NCBI RefSeq assembly: GCF_050947335.1
Contig: NW_027474230.1
Location: forward strand, 1 to 64,000
Length of the DNA: 64,000 bases
Direction: 5' to 3'
Origin: Megachile rotundata
Taxonomy: Eukaryota > Arthropoda > Insecta > Hymenoptera > Megachilidae
Part shown: positions 14,091-30,639 of the stretch, piece by piece
Layout: each line of letters opens with the position of its first letter
Numbering within the stretch: position 1 is the first letter of the stretch
Notes under the pieces: generated by a model
What the model saw: only the letters and a program-made list of their open reading frames with translations
Database searches by the model: none
What the model was told of the DNA's origin: nothing
Made by a program: the position numbers and the translations under genes

Positions 14091-15249
14091 TACTATACTC
14101 ATTACTCTTATTATTATCAATCCAACTCATATTATTACCCGTATTATGCTGATATGATCGATAGAACGACATTCACTATACTTATTACACTCACTATTAT
14201 CAATCTAACTCATATTATTAACCATATTATGCAGATATGATCGATAGAACGACAATTACTATACTTATTACTCTTATTATTATCATTCTAACTCATATTA
14301 TTAACCATATTATGCAGATATGATCGATAGAACTACAATTACTATACTCATTACTCTTATTATTATCAATCTAACTCATATTATTAGCCATATTATGCTT
14401 ATATGATCGATAGAACGACAATTACTATACTTATTACTCTTATTATTATCAATCTAACTCATATTATTAGCCATATTGTGCTTATATGAGCGATAGAACG
14501 ACAATTACTATATTTATTACACTCACTATTATCAATCTAACTCATATTATTAACCATATTATGCAGATATGATCGATAGAACGACAATTACTATACTCAT
14601 TACTCTTATTATTATCAATCTAACTCATATTATTAGCTATACTATGCTTATATGATCGATAGTACGACAATTACTATACTCATTGCTCTTACTATTATCA
14701 ATCTAACTCATATTATTAACCATATTATGCAATTATGATCGATAGAACGACAATTACTATACTTATTACTCTTATTATTATCAATCTAACTCATATTATT
14801 AGCCATATTGTGCTTATATGATCGATAGAACGACAATTACTATACTTATTACTCTTATTATTATAAATCTAACTCATATTATTAGCCATATTATGCTTAT
14901 ATGATCGATAGAACGACAATTACTATACTCATTACTCTTATTATTATCAATCTAACTCATATTATTAGCCATATTATGCTTATATGATCGATAGAACGAC
15001 AATTACTATACTCACTACTCTTAGTATTATCAATCAAACTCATATTATTAGCCATATTATGCTTATATTATCGATAGAACGACAATTACTATACTTATTA
15101 CTGTTATTATTATCAATCTAACTCATATTATTAGCCATATTATGGTTAAATGATCGATAGAACGACAATTAATATACTTATTACTCTTATTATTATCAAT
15201 CTAACTCATATTATTAGCCATATTATGCTTATATGATCGATAGAACGAC
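14091..15249 (+). repeat. Satellite linking the indel cluster to the 15-kb block
   Basis: These are ordinary 83-bp monomers in normal phase: attacccgtattatgctgat (14,137), cattcac, aaccatattatgcag, gtgcttatatgagcg, a ctatactatgctt monomer (14,636-14,646) and caattatgatcg. A gaacgac...cactactcttag monomer follows. No gene, unique sequence or mobile element was seen. Confidence 0.85.
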
Positions 15250-18200
15250 AATTACTATACTTATTACTCTTATTATTATCAATCCAACTCATATTATTAG
15301 CCATATTATGCTTATATGATCGATAGAACGAGAGTTACTATACTCACTACCCTCAGTATTATCAATCTAACTCATATTATTAGCCATATTATGCTTATAT
15401 TATCGATAGAAAGACAATTACTATACTTATTACTCTTATTATTATCAATCTAACTCATATTATTAGCCATATTATGGTTAAATGATCGATAGAACGACAA
15501 TTAATATACTTATTACTCTTATTATTATCAATCTAACTCATATTATTAGCCATATTATGCTTATATGATCGATAGAACGACAATTACTATACTTATTACT
15601 CTTATTATTATCAATCTAACTCATATTATTAGCCATATTGTGCTTATATGAGCGATAGAACGACAATTACTATACTTATTACTCTTATTATTATCAATCT
15701 AACTCATATTATTAGCCATATTGTGCTTATATGAGCGATAGAACGACAATTACTATATTTATTACACTCACTATTATCAATCTAACTCATATTATTAACC
15801 ATATTATGCAGATATGATCGATAGAACGACAATTACTATACTCATTACTCTTATTATTATCAATCTAACTCATGCTATTAGCCATATTATGGTTATATGA
15901 TCGATATAACGACAATTACTATACTTATTACTCTTATTATTATCAATCTAACTCATATTATTAACCATATTGTGCAGATATAATCGATAGAACGACAATT
16001 ACTATACTTATTACTCTTATTATTATCAATCTAACTCATATTATTAGCCATATTGTGCTTATATGATCGATAGAACGACAATTACTATACTCACTACTCT
16101 TAGTATTATCAATCAAACTCATATTATTAGCCATATTATGCTTATATTATCGATAGAACGACAATTACTATACTTATTACTGTTATTATTATCAATCTAA
16201 CTCATATTATTAGCCATATTATGGTTAAATGATCGATAGAACGACAATTAATATACTTATTACTCTTATTATTATCAATCTAACTCATATTATTAGCCAT
16301 ATTATGCTTATATGATCGATAGAACGACAATTACTATACTTATTATGCTTATTATTATCAATCCAACTCATATTATTAGCCATATTATGCTTATATGATC
16401 GATAGAACGAGAGTTACTATACTCACTACCCTCAGTATTATCAATCTAACTCATATTATTAGCCATATTATGCTTATATTATCGAAAGAACGACAATTAC
16501 TATACTTATTACTCTTATTATTATCAATCTAACTCATATTATTAGCCATATTATGGTTAAATGATCGATAGAACGACAATTAATATACTTATTACTCTTA
16601 TTATTATCAATCTAACTCATATTATTAGCCATATTATGCTTATATGATCGATAGAACGACAATTACTATACTTATTACTCTTATTATTATCAATCTAACT
16701 CATATTATTAGCCATATTGTGCTTATATGAGCGATAGAACGACAATTACTATATTTATTGCACTCACTATTATCAATCTAACACACATTATTAGCCATAT
16801 TATGCTTATATGATCGATAGTACGACAATTACTATACTCATTACTCTTATTATTATCAATCTAACTCATATTATTAACCATATTATGCAGATATGATCGA
16901 TCGAACGACAATTACTATACTTTTTACACTTATTATTATCAATCTAACTCATATTATTAGCCATATTATGCTTATATGATCGATAGTACGACAATTACTA
17001 TACTCATTGCTCTTATTATTATCAATCTAACTCATATTATTAACCATATTATGCAATTATGATCGATAGAACGACAATTACTATACTTATTACATTTATT
17101 ATTATCAATCTAACTCATATTATTAGCCATATTATGCTTATATGATCGATAGAACGACAATTACTATACTTATTACTCTTATTATTATCAATCTAACTCA
17201 TATTATTAGCCATATTGTGCTTATATGAGCGATAGAACGACAATTACTATATTTATTACACTCACTATTATCAATCTAACTCATATTATTAACCATATTA
17301 TGCAGATATGATCGATAGAACGACAATTACTATACTCATTACTCTTATTATTATCAATCTAACTCATGCTATTAGCCATATTATGGTTATATGATCGATA
17401 TAACGACAATTACTATACTTATTACTCTTATTATTATCAATCTAACTCATATTATTAACCATATTGTGCAGATATAATCGATAGAACGACAATTACTATA
17501 CTTATTACTCTTATTATTATCAATCTAACTCATATTATTAGCCATATTCTGCTTATATGATCGATAGAACGACAATTACTATACTTATTACTCTTATTAT
17601 TATGAATCTAACTCATATTATTAGCCACATTATGCATATATGATCGATAGAACTACAATTACTATACTCATTACTCTTATTATTATCAATCCAACTCATA
17701 TTAATACCCGTATTATGCTGATATGATCGATAGAACGACATTCACTATACTTATTACACTCACTATTATCAATCTAACTCATATTATTAACCATATTATG
17801 CAGATATGATCGATAGAACGACAATTACTATACTTATTACTCTTATTATTATCATTCTAACTCATATTATTAACCATATTATGCAGATATGATCGATAGA
17901 ACTACAATTACTATACTCATTACTCTTATTATTATCAATGTAACTCATATTATTAGCCATATTATGCTTATATGATCGATAGAACGACAATTACTATACT
18001 TATTACTCTTATTATTATCAATCTAACTCATATTATTAGCCATATTGTGCTTATATGAGCGATAGAACGACAATTACTATATTTATTACACTCACTATTA
18101 TCAATCTAACTCATATTATTAACCATATTATGAAGATATGATCGATAGAACGACTATTACTATACTCATTACTCTTATTATTATCAATCTAACTCATGCT

Positions 18201-18911
18201 ATTAGCCATATTATGGTTATATGATCGATATAACGACAATTACTATACTTATTACTCTTATTATTATCAATCTAACTCATATTATTATCCATATTGTGCA
18301 GATATAATCGATAGAACGACAATTACTATACTTATTACTCTTATTATTATCAATCTAACTCATATTATTAGCCATATTGTGCTTATATGATCGATAGAAC
18401 GACAATTACTATACTTATTACTCTTATTATTATAAATCTAACCCATATTATTAGCCATATTATGCTTATATGATCGATAGAACGACAATTACTATACTCA
18501 TTACTCTTATTATTATCAATCTAACTCATATTATTAACCATATTATGCAGATATGATCGATCGAACGACAATTACTATACTTATTACACTTATTATTATC
18601 AATCTAACTCATATTATTAGCCATACTATGCTTATATGATCGATAGTACGACAATTACTATACTCATTGCTCTTACTATTATCAATCTAACTCATATTAT
18701 TAACCATATTATGCAATTATGATCGATAGAACGACAATTACTATACTTATTACACTTATTATTATCAATCTAACTCATATTATTAGCCATATTATGCTTA
18801 TATGATCGATAGAACGACAATTACTATACTTATTACTCTTATTATTATCAATCTAACTCATGCTATTAGCCATATTATGCTTATATGATCGATAGTACGA
18901 CAATTACTGTA
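15250..18911 (+). repeat. About 44-monomer block, first of three dispersed copies
   Basis: Diagnostic features in order are gagagttac/ctaccctcag (15,330), ggttaaatg, caattaatatac, a second round with cttattatgcttatt (16,341), aacacacatt (16,789), cgatagtacgac, ctttttacac (16,921), gcaattatgatcg, cattctgctt (17,547), acattatgcatatatg and the 64-codon frame at 18,196. The same order lies at 57,236-60,897, exactly 41,986 bp away (506 monomers less 12). A shortened version lies at 48,815-51,530. Confidence 0.9.
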
Positions 18912-19747
18912 CTCATTACTCTTATTATTATCAATCTAACTCATATTATTAACCATATTATGCAGATATGATCGATAGAACGACAGTTACTATACTTATT
19001 ACTCTTATTATTATCAATCTAACTCATATTATTAGCCATATTGTGCTTACATGATCGATAGAACGACAATTACTATACTTATTACTCTTATTATTATCAA
19101 TCTAACTCATATTATTAGCCATATTGTGCTTATATGAGCGATAGAACGACAATTACTATATTTATTACACTCACTATTATCAATCTAACTCATATTATTA
19201 ACCATATTATGCAGATATGATCGATAGAACGACAATTACTATACTCATTACTCTTATTATTATCAATCTAACTCATATTATTAGCCATATTGTGCTCATA
19301 TGAGCGATAGAACGACAATTACTATATTTATTACACTCACTATTATCAATCTAACTCATATTATTAACCATATTATGCAGATATGATCGATAGAACGACA
19401 ATTACTATACTAATTACTCTTATTATTATCAATCTAACTCATATTATTAACCATATTGTGCAGATATAATCGATAGAACGACAATTACTATACTTATTAC
19501 TCTTATTATTATCAATCTAACTCATATTATTAGCCATATTGTGCTTATATGATCGATAGAACGACAATTACTATACTTATTACTCTTACTATTATAAATC
19601 TAACTCATATTATTAGCCATATTATGCTTATATGATCGATAGAACGACAATTACTATACTCATTACTCTTATTATTATCAATCTAACTCATATTATTAAC
19701 CATATTATGCAGATATGATCGATAGAACTACAATTACTATACTCATT
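18912..19747 (+). repeat. Satellite between the 15-kb block and the 71-monomer block
   Basis: These monomers carry acagttac (18,984), gtgcttacatg (19,042), gagcgatag/tttattacactcac, gtgctcatatgag and tcttactattataaatc (19,521). The tail of the match to the first 3.4 kb of the window ends near 19,265. Nothing but satellite is present. Confidence 0.85.
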
Positions 19748-21011
19748 ACTCTTATTATTATCTATCTAACTCATATTATTAGCCATATTATGCTTATATG
19801 ATCGATAGAATGAGAATTACTATACTCACTACTCTTAGTATTATCAGTCTAACTCATATTATTAGCCATATTATGCTTATATGATCGATAGAACGACAAT
19901 TACTATACTTATTACTCTTATTATTATCAATCCAACTCATATTATTAGCCATATTATGCTTATATGATCGATAGAACGACAATTAATATACTTATTACTC
20001 TTATTATTATCATTCTAACTCATATTATTAACCATATTATGCAGATATGATCGATAGAACGACAATTACTATACTTATTTCTCTTATTATTATCAATCTA
20101 ACTCATATTATTAGCCATATTATGGTTAAATGATCGATAGAACGACAATTACTATACTTATTACTCTTATTATTATCAATCTAACTCATATTATTAGCCA
20201 TATTGTGCTCATATGAGCGATAGAACGACAATTACTATATTTATTACACTCACTATTATCAATCTAACTCATATTATTAACCATATTATGCAGATATGAT
20301 CGATAGAACGACAATTACTATACTAATTACTCTTATTATTATCAATCTAACTCATATTATTAACCATATTGTGCAGATATAATCGATAGAACGACAATTA
20401 CTATACTTATTACTCTTATTATTATCAATTTAACTCATATTATTAGCCATATTGTGCTTATATGATCGATAGAACGACAATTACTATACTTATTACTCTT
20501 ATTATTATAAATCTAACTCATATTATTAGCCATATTATGCTTATATGATCGATAGAACGACAATTACTATACTCATTACTCTTATTATAATCAATCTAAC
20601 TCATATTATTAGCCATATTATGCTTATATGATCGATAGAACGACAATTACTATACTCACTACTCTTAGTATTATCAATCAAACTCATATTATTAGCCATA
20701 TTATGCTTATATTATCGATAGAACGACAATTACTATACTTATTACTGTTATTATTATCAATCTAACTCATATTATTAGCCATATTATGCTTATATGATCG
20801 ATAGAATGAGAATTACTATACTCACTACTCTTAGTATTATCACTCTAACTCATATTATTAGCCATATTGTGCTTATATGATCGATAGAACGACAATTACT
20901 ATACTTATTACTCTTATTATTATAAATCTAACTCATATTATTAGCCATATTATGCTTATATGATCGATAGAACGACAATTACTATACTCATTACTCTTAT
21001 TATTATCAATC

Positions 21012-21509
21012 TAACTCATATTATTAGCCATATTATGCTTATATGATCGATAGAGCGACAATTACTATACTCACTACTCTTAGTATTATCAATCAAACTC
21101 ATATTATTAGCCATATTATGCTTATATTATCGATAGAACGGCAATTACTATACTTATTACTGTTATTATCATCAATCTAACTCATATTATTAGCCATATT
21201 ATGCTTATATGATCGATAGAATGAGAATTACTATACTCACTGCTCTTAGTATTATCACTCTAACTCATATTATTAGCCATATTATGCTTATATGATCGAG
21301 AGAACAACAATTACTATACTTATTACTCTTATTATTATCAATCTAACTCATATTATTAACCATATTGTGCTTATATGATCGATAGAACGACAATTACTAT
21401 ACTTATTACTCTTATTATTATCTATCTAACTCGTATTATTTACCATATTATGCTTATATGATCGATAGAACGACAAATACTATACTTATTACTCTTATTA
21501 TTATCAATC
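21012..21509 (+). repeat. Cassette A, copy 5 (truncated to its first 6 monomers)
   Basis: The string begins normally (agagcgac at 21,053) and runs to the acaaatac monomer. It then passes directly into a monomer with attgtgctcatatgagcg that belongs to a different string. The switch keeps the 83-bp phase, so it looks like a product of unequal exchange or an in-register deletion. It carries tatcatc near 21,170 and cactgctc near 21,239, both shared with copy 6. Confidence 0.9.
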
Positions 21510-24165
21510 TAACTCATATTATTAGCCATATTGTGCTCATATGAGCGATAGAACGACAATTACTATATTTATTACACTCACTATTATCAATCTAACTCAT
21601 ATTATTAACCATATTATGAAGATATGATCGATAGAACGACTATTACTATACTCATTACTCTTATTATTATCAATCTAACTCATGCTATTAGCCATATTAT
21701 GGTTATATGATCGATATAACGACAATTACTATACTTATTACTCTTATTATTATCAATCTAACTCATATTATTATCCATATCGTGCTGATATAATCGATAG
21801 AACGACAATTACTATACTTATTACTCTTATTATTATCAATCTAACTCATATTATTAGCCATATTGTGCTTATATGATCGATAGAACGACAATTACTATAC
21901 TTATTACTCTTATTATTATAAATCTAACCCATATTATTAGCCATATTATGCTTATATGATCGATAGAACGACAATTACTATACTCATTACTCTTATTATT
22001 ATCAATCTAACTCATATTATTAACCATATTATGCAGATATGATCGATCGAACGACAATTACTATACTTATTACACTTATTATTATCAATCTAACTCATAT
22101 TATTAGCCATACTATGCTTATATGATCGATAGTACGACAATTACTATACTCATTGCTCTTACTATTATCAATCTAACTCATATTATTAACCATATTATGC
22201 AATTATGATCGATAGAACGACAATTACTATACTTATTACACTTATTATTATCAATCTAACTCATATTATTAGCCATATTATGCTTATATGATCGATAGAA
22301 CGACAATTACTATACTTATTACTCTTATTATTATCAATCTAACTCATGCTATTAGCCATATTATGCTTATATGATCGATAGTACGACAATTACTATACTC
22401 ATTACTCTTATTATTATCAATCTAACTCATATTATTAACCATATTATGCAGATATGATCGATAGAACGACAGTTACTATACTTATTACTCTTATTATTAT
22501 CAATCTAACTCATATTATTAGCCGTATTGTGCTTATATGATCGATAGAACGACAATTACTATACTTATTACTCTTATTATTATCAATCTAACTCATATTA
22601 TTAGCCATATTGTGCTTATATGAGCGATAGAACGACAATTACTATATTTATTACACTCACTATTATCAATCTAACTCATATTATTAACCATATTATGCAG
22701 ATATGATCGATAGAACGACAATTACTATACTCATTACTCTTATTATTATCAATCTAACTCATGCTATTAGCCATATTATGGTTATATGATCGATATAACG
22801 ACAATTACTATACTTATTACTCTTACTATTATAAATCTAACTCATATTATTAGCCATATTATGCTTATATGATCGATAGAACGACAATTACTATACTCAT
22901 TACTCTTATTATTATCAATCTAACTCACATTATTAACCATATTATGCAGATATGATCGATAGAACTACAATTACTATACTCATTACTCTTATTATTATCT
23001 ATCTAACTCATATTATTAGCCATATTATGCTTATATGATCGATAGAATGAGAATTACTATACTCACTACTCTTAGTATTATCAGTCTAACTCATATTATT
23101 AGCCATATTATGCTTATATGATCGATAGAACGACAATTACTATACTTATTACTCTTATTATTATCAATCCAACTCATATTATTAGCCATATTATGCTTAT
23201 ATGATCGATAGAACGACAATTAATATACTTATTACTCTTATTATTATCATTCTAACTCATATTATTAACCATATTATGCAGATATGATCGATAGAACGAC
23301 AATTACTATACTTATTTCTCTTATTATTATCAATCTAACTCATATTATTAGCCATATTATGGTTAAATGATCGATAGAACGACAATTACTATACTTATTA
23401 CTCTTATTATTATCAATCTAACTCATATTATTAGCCATATTGTGCTCATATGAGCGATAGAACGACAATTACTATATTTATTACACTCACTATTATCAAT
23501 CTAACTCATATTATTAACCATATTATGCAGATATGATCGATAGAACGACAATTACTATACTAATTACTCTTATTATTATCAATCTAACTCATATTATTAA
23601 CCATATTGTGCAGATATAATCGATAGAACGACAATTACTATACTTATTACTCTTATTATTATCAATCTAACTCATATTATTAGCCATATTGTGCTTATAT
23701 GATCGATAGAACGACAATTACTATACTTATTACTCTTATTATTATAAATCTAACTCATATTATTAGCCATATTATGCTTATATGGTCGATAGAACGACAA
23801 TTACTATACTCATTACTCTTATTATAATCAATCTAACTCATATTATTAGCCATATTATGCTTATATGATCGATAGAACGACAATTACTATACTCACTACT
23901 CTTAGTATTATCAATCAAACTCATATTATTAGCCATATTATGCTTATATTATCGATAGAACGACAATTACTATACTTATTACTGTTATTATTATCAATCT
24001 AACTCATATTATTAGCCATATTATGCTTATATGATCGATAGAATGAGAATTACTATACTCACTACTCTTAGTATTATCACTCTAACTCATATTATTAGCC
24101 ATATTGTGCTTATATGATCGATAGAACGACAATTACTATACTTATTACTCTTATTATTATCAACC

Positions 24166-24580
24166 TAACTCATATTATTAGCCATATTATGCTTATATGA
24201 TCGATAGAACGACAATTACTATACTTATTATTCTTATTTTTATCAACCCAACTCATATTATTCGCCATATTATGCTTAAATGATCGATAGAACGACAATT
24301 ACTATACTTATTACTCTTATTATTATGAATCTTACTCATATTATTAGCCATATTATGCTTATATGATCGATAGGACTACAATTACTATACTCATTACTCT
24401 TATTATTATCAATCCAACTCATATTATTACCCATATTATGCTTATATGAACGATAGAACGACAATTACTATACTTATTACACTTATTATTCTCAATCTAA
24501 CTCATATTATTAGCCATATTATGCTTATATTATCGATAGAACGACAGTTACTATACTTATTACTCTTATTATTATCAATC
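24166..24580 (+). repeat. Cassette A, 3' part only (last 5 monomers)
   Basis: The array enters the cassette at the monomer after caaccta and then follows the reference order: ttattcttattttta, attcgccat, ataggactac, ttaccc and acagtt. The monomer before it is an ordinary gtgcttatatgatcg unit, so the front part of the cassette is absent. It carries a private tatgaacgatag near 24,447, which removes the GATC and ATCGAT sites. Confidence 0.9.
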
Positions 24581-26904
24581 TAACTCATATTATTAGCCAT
24601 ATTGTGCTTATATGAGCGATAGAACGACAATTACTATATTTATTGCACTCACTATTATCAATCTAACTCACATTATTAGCCATATTATGCTTATATGATC
24701 GATAGAACGACAATTACTATACTTATTACTCTTATTATTATCAATCTAACTCATATTATTAGCCATATTATGCTTATATGATCGATAGAACGACAATTAC
24801 TATACTCATTACTCTTATTATTATCAATCCAACTCATATTAATACCCGTATTATGCTGATATGATCGATAGAACGACATTCACTATACTTATTACACTCA
24901 CTATTATCAATCTAACTCATATTATTAACCATATTATGCAGATATGATCGACAGAACGACAATTACTATACTCATTACTCTTATTATTATCAATCTAACT
25001 CATATTATTAACCATATTATGCAGATATGATCGATAGAACTACAATTACTATACTCATTACTCTTATTATTATCAATCTAACTCATATTATTAGCCATAT
25101 TATGCTTATATGATCGGTAGAACGACAATTACTATACTTATTACTCTTATTATTATCAATCTAACTCATATTATTAGCCATATTGTGCTTATATGAGCGA
25201 TAGAACGACAATTACTATATTTATTACACTCACTATTATCAATCTAACTCATATTATTAACCATATTATGCAGATATGATCGATAGAACGACAATTACTA
25301 TACTCATTACTCTTATTATTATCAATCTAACTCATGCTATTAGCCATATTATGGTTATATGATCGATATAACGACAATTACTATACTTATTACTCTTATT
25401 ATTATCAATCTAACTCATATTATTAACCATATTGTGCAGATATAATCGATAGAACGACAATTACTATACTTATTACTCTTATTATTATCAATCTAACTCA
25501 TATTATTAGCCATATTGTGCTTATATGATCGATAGAACGACAATTACTATACTTATTACTCTTATTATTATAAATCTAACTCATATTATTAGCCATATTA
25601 TGCTTATATGATCGATAGAACGACAATTACTATACTCATTACTCTTATTATTATCTATCTAACTCATATTATTAGCCATATTATGCTTATATGATCGATA
25701 GAATGAGAATTACTATACTCACTACTCTTAGTATTATCAGTCTAACTCATATTATTAGCCATATTATGCTTATATGATCGATAGAACGACAATTACTATA
25801 CTTATTACTCTTATTATTATCAATCCAACTCATATTATTAGCCATATTATGCTTATATGATCGATAGAACGACAATTAATATACTTATTACTCTTATTAT
25901 TATCATTCTAACTCATATTATTAACCATATTATGCAGATATGATCGATAGAACGACAATTACTATACTTATTTCTCTTATTATTATCAATCTAACTCATA
26001 TTATTAGCCATATTATGGTTAAATGATCGATAGAACGACAATTACTATACTTATTACTCTTATTATTATCAATCTAACTCATATTATTAGCCATATTGTG
26101 CTCATATGAGCGATAGAACGACAATTACTATATTTATTACACTCACTATTATCAATCTAACTCATATTATTAACCATATTATGCAGATATGATCGATAGA
26201 ACGACAATTACTATACTAATTACTCTTATTATTATCAATCTAACTCATATTATTAACCATATTGTGCAGATATAATCGATAGAACGACAATTACTATACT
26301 TATTACTCTTATTATTATCAATTTAACTCATATTATTAGCCATATTGTGCTTATATGATCGATAGAACGACAATTACTATACTTATTACTCTTATTATTA
26401 TAAATCTAACTCATATTATTAGCCATATTATGCTTATATGATCGATAGAACGACAATTACTATACTCATTACTCTTATTATAATCAATCTAACTCATATT
26501 ATTAGCCATATTATGCTTATATGATCGATAGAACGACAATTACTATACTCACTACTCTTAGTATTATCAATCAAACTCATATTATTAGCCATATTATGCT
26601 TATATTATCGATAGAACGACAATTACTATACTTATTACTGTTATTATTATCAATCTAACTCATATTATTAGCCATATTATGCTTATATGATCGATAGAAT
26701 GAGAATTACTATACTCACTACTCTTAGTATTATCACTCTAACTCATATTATTAGCCATATTGTGCTTATATGATCGATAGAACGACAATTACTATACTTA
26801 TTACTCTTATTATTATAAATCTAACTCATATTATTAGCCATATTATGCTTATATGATCGATAGAACGACAATTACTATACTCATTACTCTTATTATTATC
26901 AATC

Positions 26905-27402
26905 TAACTCATATTATTAGCCATATTATGCTTATATGATCGATAGAGCGACAATTACTATACTCACTACTCTTAGTATTATCAATCAAACTCATATTAT
27001 TAGCCATATTATGCTTATATTATCGATAGAACGGCAATTACTATACTTATTACTGTTATTATCATCAATCTAACTCATATTATTAGCCATATTATGCTTA
27101 TATGATCGATAGAATGAGAATTACTATACTCACTGCTCTTAGTATTATCACTCTAACTCATATTATTAGCCATATTATGCTTATATGATCGAGAGAACAA
27201 CAATTACTATACTTATTACTCTTATTATTATCAATCTAACTCATATTATTAACCATATTGTGCTTATATGATCGATAGAACGACAATTACTATACTTATT
27301 ACTCTTATTATTATCTATCTAACTCGTATTATTTACCATATTATGCTTATATGATCGATAGAACGACAAATACTATACTTATTACTCTTATTATTATCAA
27401 TC
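26905..27402 (+). repeat. Cassette A, copy 6 (truncated to its first 6 monomers)
   Basis: This matches copy 5 in extent and private variants (tatcatc, cactgctc, tttaccat). It lies exactly 5,893 bp (71 monomers) after copy 5 and has the same exit into the attgtgctcatatgagcg monomer. The shared truncation shows that it arose before the 71-monomer block was duplicated. Confidence 0.92.
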
Positions 27403-30224
27403 TAACTCATATTATTAGCCATATTGTGCTCATATGAGCGATAGAACGACAATTACTATATTTATTACACTCACTATTATCAATCTAACTCATATTATTA
27501 ACCATATTATGAAGATATGATCGATAGAACGACTATTACTATACTCATTACTCTTATTATTATCAATCTAACTCATGCTATTAGCCATATTATGGTTATA
27601 TGATCGATATAACGACAATTACTATACTTATTACTCTTATTATTATCAATCTAACTCATATTATTATCCATATCGTGCTGATATAATCGATAGAACGACA
27701 ATTACTATACTTATTACTCTTATTATTATCAATCTAACTCATATTATTAGCCATATTGTGCTTATATGATCGATAGAACGACAATTACTATACTTATTAC
27801 TCTTATTATTATAAATCTAACCCATATTATTAGCCATATTATGCTTATATGATCGATAGAACGACAATTACTATACTCATTACTCTTATTATTATCAATC
27901 TAACTCATATTATTAACCATATTATGCAGATATGATCGATCGAACGACAATTACTATACTTATTACACTTATTATTATCAATCTAACTCATATTATTAGC
28001 CATACTATGCTTATATGATCGATAGTACGACAATTACTATACTCATTGCTCTTACTATTATCAATCTAACTCATATTATTAACCATATTATGCAATTATG
28101 ATCGATAGAACGACAATTACTATACTTATTACACTTATTATTATCAATCTAACTCATATTATTAGCCATATTATGCTTATATGATCGATAGAACGACAAT
28201 TACTATACTTATTACTCTTATTATTATCAATCTAACTCATGCTATTAGCCATATTATGCTTATATGATCGATAGTACGACAATTACTATACTCATTACTC
28301 TTATTATTATCAATCTAACTCATATTATTAACCATATTATGCAGATATGATCGATAGAACGACAGTTACTATACTTATTACTCTTATTATTATCAATCTA
28401 ACTCATATTATTAGCCGTATTGTGCTTATATGATCGATAGAACGACAATTACTATACTTATTACTCTTATTATTATCAATCTAACTCATATTATTAGCCA
28501 TATTGTGCTTATATGAGCGATAGAACGACAATTACTATATTTATTACACTCACTATTATCAATCTAACTCATATTATTAACCATATTATGCAGATATGAT
28601 CGATAGAACGACAATTACTATACTCATTACTCTTATTATTATCAATCTAACTCATGCTATTAGCCATATTATGGTTATATGATCGATATAACGACAATTA
28701 CTATACTTATTACTCTTATTATTATCAATCTAACTCATATTATTAACCATATTGTGCAGATATAATCGATAGAACGACAATTACTATACTTATTACTCTT
28801 ATTATTATCAATCTAACTCATATTATTAGCCATATTGTGCTTATATGATCGATAGAACGACAATTACTATACTTATTACTCTTACTATTATAAATCTAAC
28901 TCATATTATTAGCCATATTATGCTTATATGATCGATAGAACGACAATTACTATACTCATTACTCTTATTATTATCAATCTAACTCACATTATTAACCATA
29001 TTATGCAGATATGATCGATAGAACTACAATTACTATACTCATTACTCTTATTATTATCTATCTAACTCATATTATTAGCCATATTATGCTTATATGATCG
29101 ATAGAATGAGAATTACTATACTCACTACTCTTAGTATTATCAGTCTAACTCATATTATTAGCCATATTATGCTTATATGATCGATAGAACGACAATTACT
29201 ATACTTATTACTCTTATTATTATCAATCCAACTCATATTATTAGCCATATTATGCTTATATGATCGATAGAACGACAATTAATATACTTATTACTCTTAT
29301 TATTATCATTCTAACTCATATTATTAACCATATTATGCAGATATGATCGATAGAACGACAATTACTATACTTATTTCTCTTATTATTATCAATCTAACTC
29401 ATATTATTAGCCATATTATGGTTAAATGATCGATAGAACGACAATTACTATACTTATTACTCTTATTATTATCAATCTAACTCATATTATTAGCCATATT
29501 GTGCTCATATGAGCGATAGAACGACAATTACTATATTTATTACACTCACTATTATCAATCTAACTCATATTATTAACCATATTATGCAGATATGATCGAT
29601 AGAACGACAATTACTATACTAATTACTCTTATTATTATCAATCTAACTCATATTATTAACCATATTGTGCAGATATAATCGATAGAACGACAATTACTAT
29701 ACTTATTACTCTTATTATTATCAATCTAACTCATATTATTAGCCATATTGTGCTTATATGATCGATAGAACGACAATTACTATACTTATTACTCTTATTA
29801 TTATAAATCTAACTCATATTATTAGCCATATTATGCTTATATGGTCGATAGAACGACAATTACTATACTCATTACTCTTATTATAATCAATCTAACTCAT
29901 ATTATTAGCCATATTATGCTTATATGATCGATAGAACGACAATTACTATACTCACTACTCTTAGTATTATCAATCAAACTCATATTATTAGCCATATTAT
30001 GCTTATATTATCGATAGAACGACAATTACTATACTTATTACTGTTATTATTATCAATCTAACTCATATTATTAGCCATATTATGCTTATATGATCGATAG
30101 AATGAGAATTACTATACTCACTACTCTTAGTATTATCACTCTAACTCATATTATTAGCCATATTGTGCTTATATGATCGATAGAACGACAATTACTATAC
30201 TTATTACTCTTATTATTATCAACC

Positions 30225-30639
30225 TAACTCATATTATTAGCCATATTATGCTTATATGATCGATAGAACGACAATTACTATACTTATTATTCTTATTTTT
30301 ATCAACCCAACTCATATTATTCGCCATATTATGCTTAAATGATCGATAGAACGACAATTACTATACTTATTACTCTTATTATTATGAATCTTACTCATAT
30401 TATTAGCCATATTATGCTTATATGATCGATAGGACTACAATTACTATACTCATTACTCTTATTATTATCAATCCAACTCATATTATTACCCATATTATGC
30501 TTATATGATCGATAGAACGACAATTTCTATACTTATTACACTTATTATTCTCAATCTAACTCATATTATTAGCCATATTATGCTTATATTATCGATAGAA
30601 CGACAGTTACTATACTTATTACTCTTATTATTATCAATC
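30225..30639 (+). repeat. Cassette A, 3' part only, second occurrence
   Basis: This has the same five-monomer fragment and entry point as 24,166-24,580, at a distance of 6,059 bp (73 monomers). A private caatttctat near 30,521 distinguishes it. Confidence 0.9.

Larger units (their letters stand above)
19748..25640 (+). repeat. 71-monomer block, first copy
   Basis: The block is 5,893 bp, exactly 71 monomers. It starts with the tctatctaactcat monomer (19,761) and runs to 25,640, where the next copy begins with the same word at 25,654. Shared private marks at the right spacing are caatttaac (20,428 and 26,321), the pair of truncated cassettes, and tatcgtgctgatat (21,779 and 27,672). A one-monomer deletion is visible at the junction: the aaccatattatgcag/gaactac unit that normally precedes ctatctaac is absent near 25,640. 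Confidence 0.9.
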
